Source: Pezizomycotina sp. ARF18 (Eukaryota > Ascomycota). From it: a stretch of DNA of 24,531 nucleotides. The notes under the pieces were generated by a model. That model searched no databases. It was not told where the DNA came from and saw nothing but the letters and a program-made list of their open reading frames with translations. Both the position numbers and the translations under genes were made by a program. Position 1 is the stretch's first letter. The number at the start of each line of letters is the position of its first letter. This document shows, in pieces, positions 20,201 through 24,531 of this stretch. Where the stretch lies: assembly GCA_002224055.1 (NCBI GenBank), contig AZLU01000374.1:1-24531 (forward strand), written 5' to 3'.

Positions 20201-23200
20201 CAAGATCACGGATTTGACGGAGAGCATCTCGTAACTGTGAGGCCATGTCTGTGAACTCGTTCAGAGTGGTTTCGTGTTCACCTTTAGATCGAACAACTCT
20301 TGAGTAACGTTTTCCAGCTTATCGCCATCGAGTCGTTTGGGCCTGGGTGTTCGGCATGATCGGCGTGGTTGCAGGGTTCCATTAACCCCGCTGCGGTTGT
20401 ACTCATCCGCATTATTCGATGTGGAGTGCGCTAGAAACTCGTCTCTCGAACTATACCCATCCTCCATGTGCGTCTCTGCTTCGTCCAAGTTACCCGCTGG
20501 GGTTTCAGACTAGAGGAGGGTTCTCAGAATATTGTTGTCGAGAGAGATTATCCTCTAACGGGGCCGTCAAAGTCGAACGCTTCGAGTCTGGACGCTCAAG
20601 ATCGGGGTTGTAGCTTTCACCTTGATTCTCGCCGTTATGACCGTGTCTCTTACCCCATTACGAGATGGTCTGGGCCAGACTGTCTAGCTCGTGAAGCAGA
20701 TTGTCTAGCTTTCGACTGCGTTGTCTTTCGACGAACGTGTTCAAGACGATCGATCTCTCTCTGCATCATTTCCATGTCTTGGTCGGCTTTGCCAACCTTT
20801 CCTCAGAGTTGAGATGTAATCTTCACAACTTGCTTCGTTTTCCCTTGCTCGAGTGATTTCCTTGCGCAATTCTGCAACATAGCCGTGCTTTTCTCCTCTC
20901 CAGAAGCTTGCCCGTTTAATTTCCTTCGAGATCATGAAGATAGAGTTCTACTAGCTTCGCGTCCATCATTTTCTGAACGCGGGTCTGCAATGCGAGTTTA
21001 CTGTTTCAATATATGCAAGTTTAGTTTCTTTTTCGAGCAGTGAACTTTCGGTAGACGCCAGAGTCGAGCGCGTGCTCGAAAGTGAACTCTCAAGGCTTTG
21101 GATAGTTTTTTCGTATTCTGCGTGTTCAACGATTAGCTGACTGGCTCTCATTCTTTCATACAAGGCGGGATGTGCTAGCACATCCTCCTTTATTCAAAAG
21201 TTGTAACATGGGACATGGGGCGAAATTTCTTACCTAGGACAACTTGCTCTAAGGCTTCTGCGATACGAGTTTGACCGGGCCACCTTTCAACGGCCGCATT
21301 TGAAGATTCCATGGCAGGTGGCGAAGACGTAGGTTCGGTGCTATCCCGGGCTTTTCGTGATTTCAGAAATCAATTTCGCATGCCGCTGACTCAGGCGGAG
21401 TAATTTTCTTGGAGTCCAGAAGCTGATTTTGGAGTTCATATTCTCTCTCATTTGCCCGCTCAGAGCGGTCTTGCAAGTTTTTGCTGATCGCTCTGACCTC
21501 GTTCAGAATTTCGGATCTGCTCTCGCAGGAAGCAATCTCGGCACGTAGGCGTTCAACAAGAGCTTTCATATCACGTCAACGGAAACCTCTTGATCCGCGG
21601 TTACTTTGGATCGCCCTAGCCCTTTGCGCATACTGTAGAGATTCCAAGATTAGCGAGGTGGACTCAAGCTATGCTAGATCATCCAAGCACGATCACGCAT
21701 ATGCGAATTAACATACCTGAACAGTATTTAGGGTTCGCTGAGATGGAACTCCGCGGGCGTTACGCAAGCAACCATATAGGTATAGCATTTCCTCCGAGAG
21801 ATTTGGAGCAAACGGGTAAGCTTTGAGTCTCGGTACGAAACGTGAGAGCCTGCTTGACGGACGATAGCTGGGATATGACTTTCCCAAGCTAGCAAGACCA
21901 GCATTTATTAGAAATGCTTCTTTCACTCTTTCTCTTGTGCTCCGGTATTCTTAATAATATGAAGCAAAACAATGTTAGTTTCAAGTATTTTTGAGAATTG
22001 TCGAAAAACAAAAAGGATAATAATAATGATACTGAACGTGAGGGAAAAGGGAAGGTAGCATATAGTTGTAAATGAACGCCTTGTAACCGAAAGCTTTTCG
22101 GAGAGAAAGAAAGTGTTATGCTGCCGATGGACAAGATATACTTCAAACGTTCGCTACCAGCTAGATCTACGAAGTGAAACTTGCTGTCGACCGTAACTAG
22201 TGAATCCGACCCAACCGCGGTCAGGTCTACTGGTGCGGAGTATCTCTTTTCTGAATACCCTTGGCCAAGCTGGCCCTCGGCTTCTGCTGAACAAGATTAA
22301 GGCTGAATACCGCATGCGAGCGAGACGATTTAGCGTTGATAGCCTGCGTCTGTCTGTCGTATGGATGATCCAAATTTAAGGCATCAGGAGGTCATCGATA
22401 CTATTTATGGTGACTTCATGCAGACCAGTAAGGAGAATTCGACCTTTTGGTGTCTTCTCGAATAATGACCTGTCTGTCGGCCATTGGAGTTGACTCTGGA
22501 AGCCAAGATCCCGTAATTGTTCATATATATCTTCCAGTTGATTGAACGGCCATCGTTTTTATACCAATCGGAGTTAAAAAAATCCAAAAAAAAAAAAAAA
22601 AACTTTAACAGGGTGTCAGATAGAGTCAGAGAAGATGCTAGGCCGCTGCGGGGGAAGCTGATATATGGAATAGGATACAATGCAAACTGAAATCCTCATC
22701 CACGTATGTGGCTTTCATACGTCCAATTTTTTCCTGGGCGGCTTTGGACTTTGCATGGACTGAACGGTTGTGGAATAGCGAACGGTCCTTAAGCCTGAAT
22801 TCGATATTTCGTTGTTGGGGAGAGTTATCAAACAAAGCGACGCGCGGCCCGAGGAATAACCCTGTTTTCGTTCCAGATTGCCGAAGGCGGATTTTAGCTG
22901 CCTGAGGAGAAGAAGGGAATATTCGAGTTAAGCAGCAGGATTATGTGTTAACTTACCCATAACCTCTGGTCATCTTGTTCGCTTGGATCCGAAGTACCCA
23001 TTGTGAAGACTTCCCCCGCGCCAGACTGGCCGTAGGCCAAAAGAGAAACATTGTAACCTGAATGAACGCGTTTACGCTTTCTCCTAGATATTCCAAATAC
23101 CTCCTGTTGGACGTCAGGGCCAAAAACCCTGTCAAAAACAAATTTTGCGGCTTGCGGCTATCAATAGCGAGACTGGTCGGGCTTGTAACTTGGACCATCG

Positions 23201-23681
23201 AGCGCTGGAATCGCTGAGGTATGAGTTCGTACCCAGGATCAGAAGGCCTTAAAGGAGGGCGAACACGAACAGCTGCAATCGAAGTTAGAAAAATAAACTC
23301 CTCGTCCTACTTATCAATGTTTCAACAACCAAAGAAAATTTCTTTTTTTCTTTCTTTTTTTTTAGGCTTCCTTTCTAACCCAATGCCCTCCTACGCTCAA
23401 CTCGGGGAACCGAGGGGGAAATAAATGAATAAATAAAACAATAGACTACAACGATACATGGCATGCCCGCGATGACATATTAGGGAAGGTCGGGGCGACT
23501 GTACCAACTTTGACGATGTCCGTGAGCTATCTTCATCTGAGAGTCTTGAAGTCCCACTGCCGCCGCCGCCGCCAGACGGCTACTATGCTCATTCTACTTG
23601 AGCTCCTGCGGGTCGAACTAGGGAGCTAACGGGCCGCGGCGCATTGGCAGATATCGTGGGCGAATTCGGTGGACTAGCCAT
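17284..23681 (-). CDS. Kinesin with N-terminal motor and long coiled-coil stalk (kinesin-4-like)
   Basis: Probable plus-end-directed microtubule motor. Start MASPPNSPTISANAPRPVSS at 23681. Intron 23504-23273 joins VKV to AVRVRPPLRPSDPGYELIPQ. Then RFQRSMVQVTSPTSLAID, FVFDRVFGPD, FIQGYN, LAYGQSGAGEVFTMGTSDP (P-loop region, about 23008-23036), KATYV, IYEQLRDL, LLTGLHEVTINSIDDLL, SSRSHAVFSL (about 22300-22335), FHFVDLAGSERLK (about 22143-22180), an intron from about 22141 to 21950, INAGLASLGK (second neck-proximal motor motif), LNTVQ and AQRARAIQS. About 4 kb of heptad-rich sequence follows (MKALVERLRAEIAS; REIDRLEHV; LDELSEALSEAEEKAA; LASLEKSFLEAG), with introns near 21233-21190, 19521-19390 and 18041-17891. 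Near the end come a Pro-rich linker (about 17640-17770) and Lys/Glu-rich coils. The stop is taken as 17286-17284, reached through KSTLNCF after one missing base; the literal frame runs on to 16847. More than 20 single-base breaks. The kinesin-4 assignment rests on overall layout and motor wording and is tentative. Confidence 0.9.
19437..19505. repeat. (CA)n-(GA)n-(GT)n compound microsatellite in kinesin intron
   Basis: A CA-rich arm (19437-19453), a GA loop region (19460-19479) and a GT-rich arm (19479-19505) lie inside the intron 19521-19390 of the minus-strand kinesin. The CA and GT arms are reverse complements and could pair in the transcript. Confidence 0.9.
21168..21185. repeat. 18-bp perfect palindrome at a kinesin intron edge
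   Basis: The bases read GGATGTGCT AGCACATCC, identical on both strands. They cover the acceptor side of the short kinesin intron that starts near 21233 (donor GTAAGA), and the centre contains a possible acceptor CTAG just before the codons for HPALYERMRASQ. Confidence 0.85.
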
Positions 23682-24531
23682 CAGTTCTCGTGGCCGTCAG
23701 ATTTGTGGGATCGCGTATTCGTTTTGATGCGCCGTTTCTCCCCCTTTTTATAAATGAAAAAGAAAATCGTCCCCCTTTTTTTAAGAGAAAAAAAAAAAAA
23801 AAAAAAAAAGAAATCTGGGATATCCTGCCTCGACTACGTAAGAAATAGGAAATGTCGTGCTTCGATTCTTCTAGAGATCCGAATACTGTGACCGCCCCCT
23901 GTTTGTTCGTCCTGTAGCCTTGCCAAAAATGCCGTCGTGTTTAAACCGTGGTTTACGTTCGAAAACTTCTCGTAGCTCCCGCTTCTGTTATTTCTCAATA
24001 AGTAATCACAATTAATATTCCTTCCCTAATTCTTCACCTCCTCGAATTGACAACAGGTAGGCCAAAAAAAAAGTTTCGTTCCAGAACGCCCTCAGAATCC
24101 TTTTTTTTTTTGTCTGGCTGTGTCTATGTTATTTCCGGGGCAATTGTGTTACTAACTCCCTTCTGCCAACACGTCCCGCTATCGTGCGTAAGGGATATAG
24201 ATAGGTATTGGATGATGAAAGTAAAGATTGAAAGATACGCTACGAGGGGAAGGGAAACTTTTATAGGGCGAACCGCGGGCACAGGAGTATAAATAAATAA
24301 TAAGGATATTGCAACGGAAGTTGAACCCCCCCAAAAAAAAACAAGAAAAGAAAGGAACCAAAAAAAAAAAAAGGCTTTCCACTTTCCTATCAAGGAAAAA
24401 ATACGACAGAGAGGGGGGAAAAAAAAGAGAAGAAATTTAAAGATATTTACGTGATAGAAAGGGAAGAAGGAAGGGAAAGGGAGGGAAGGGGAAAAGGTCG
24501 GCCGACTTGCTCTCTTTCTCAGTCTCTCAGA
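23682..24531. promoter_or_regulatory. Upstream region of the kinesin gene, no other gene supported
   Basis: Contains the kinesin promoter and 5' leader. Visible features are an A22 run (23788-23809), several shorter A/T runs and purine-rich GA/GGAA tracts near the right edge (about 24395-24490). Overlapping short frames at 24047-24393 on both strands show no family resemblance. A neighbouring gene may begin beyond the window. Confidence 0.5.

Noticed and set aside
1-24531. Repeat-induced point mutation or pseudogenisation as the cause of the broken frames
   Set aside because: The breaks are single-base indels, not clusters of C-to-T changes with new stop codons, and motif residues are intact.
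1-24531. Biosynthetic gene cluster, CRISPR array, transposon or viral insertion
   Set aside because: No transposase, reverse transcriptase, capsid, synthase or spaced direct repeat array was seen; the genes belong to unrelated housekeeping pathways.

Overview
The window reads as nuclear DNA of a filamentous ascomycete fungus (Pezizomycotina-like). Every recognisable gene is a eukaryotic housekeeping or cell-biology gene split by introns of about 50-280 nt with GTATGT/GTAAGT/GTGAGT-type donors, CTAAC/CTAAT-type branch sites and AG acceptors. Intergenic DNA is AT-rich and full of homopolymers and microsatellites. Placement below Pezizomycotina is not possible by eye. No transposon, tRNA, rRNA, CRISPR array or bacterial-type operon was seen.

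Layout: (1) 1-~2551, plus strand, 3' part of a cysteine-rich-ectodomain / single-TM / SH3 protein, cut at its 5' end by the window edge. (2) ~3911-6045, minus strand, GMP synthase (glutamine-hydrolysing). (3) 7297-9271, plus strand, threonine synthase (THR4-type). (4) 10060-12687, minus strand, sphingoid long-chain-base-phosphate phosphatase (LCB3/YSR3-type, PAP2 superfamily). (5) 14022-15032, plus strand, Rho4-type small GTPase. (6) 17284-23681, minus strand, long kinesin (probably kinesin-4-like) with N-terminal motor and long coiled coil. The six genes alternate strand without exception, so intergenic regions alternate between tail-to-tail and head-to-head. The two head-to-head regions (about 1.25 and 1.3 kb) must hold the promoters of GMP synthase/threonine synthase and of the LCB-phosphatase/Rho4.

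Functionally the genes are unrelated neighbours rather than a pathway cluster: purine synthesis, threonine synthesis, sphingolipid turnover, cell-wall/septation signalling, microtubule transport, and a probable membrane adaptor.

A striking overall property is that all six genes are interrupted by single-base indels, while residue-level conservation on both sides of each break is intact. Several breaks are the loss of one base from a short G or C run. This looks like an imperfectly polished assembly, not six pseudogenes. Gene models below were obtained by following conserved protein sequence across frames, so exon edges are reliable only where a splice site is quoted. I found no convincing previously undescribed system. 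The least characterised item is the SH3 membrane protein. The most curious sequence features are the altered kinesin P-loop, the AG|GT recursive-splice-like site in the LCB-phosphatase gene, an 18-bp palindrome at an intron edge of the kinesin, and a dense low-complexity block in the LCB3/RHO4 promoter region.
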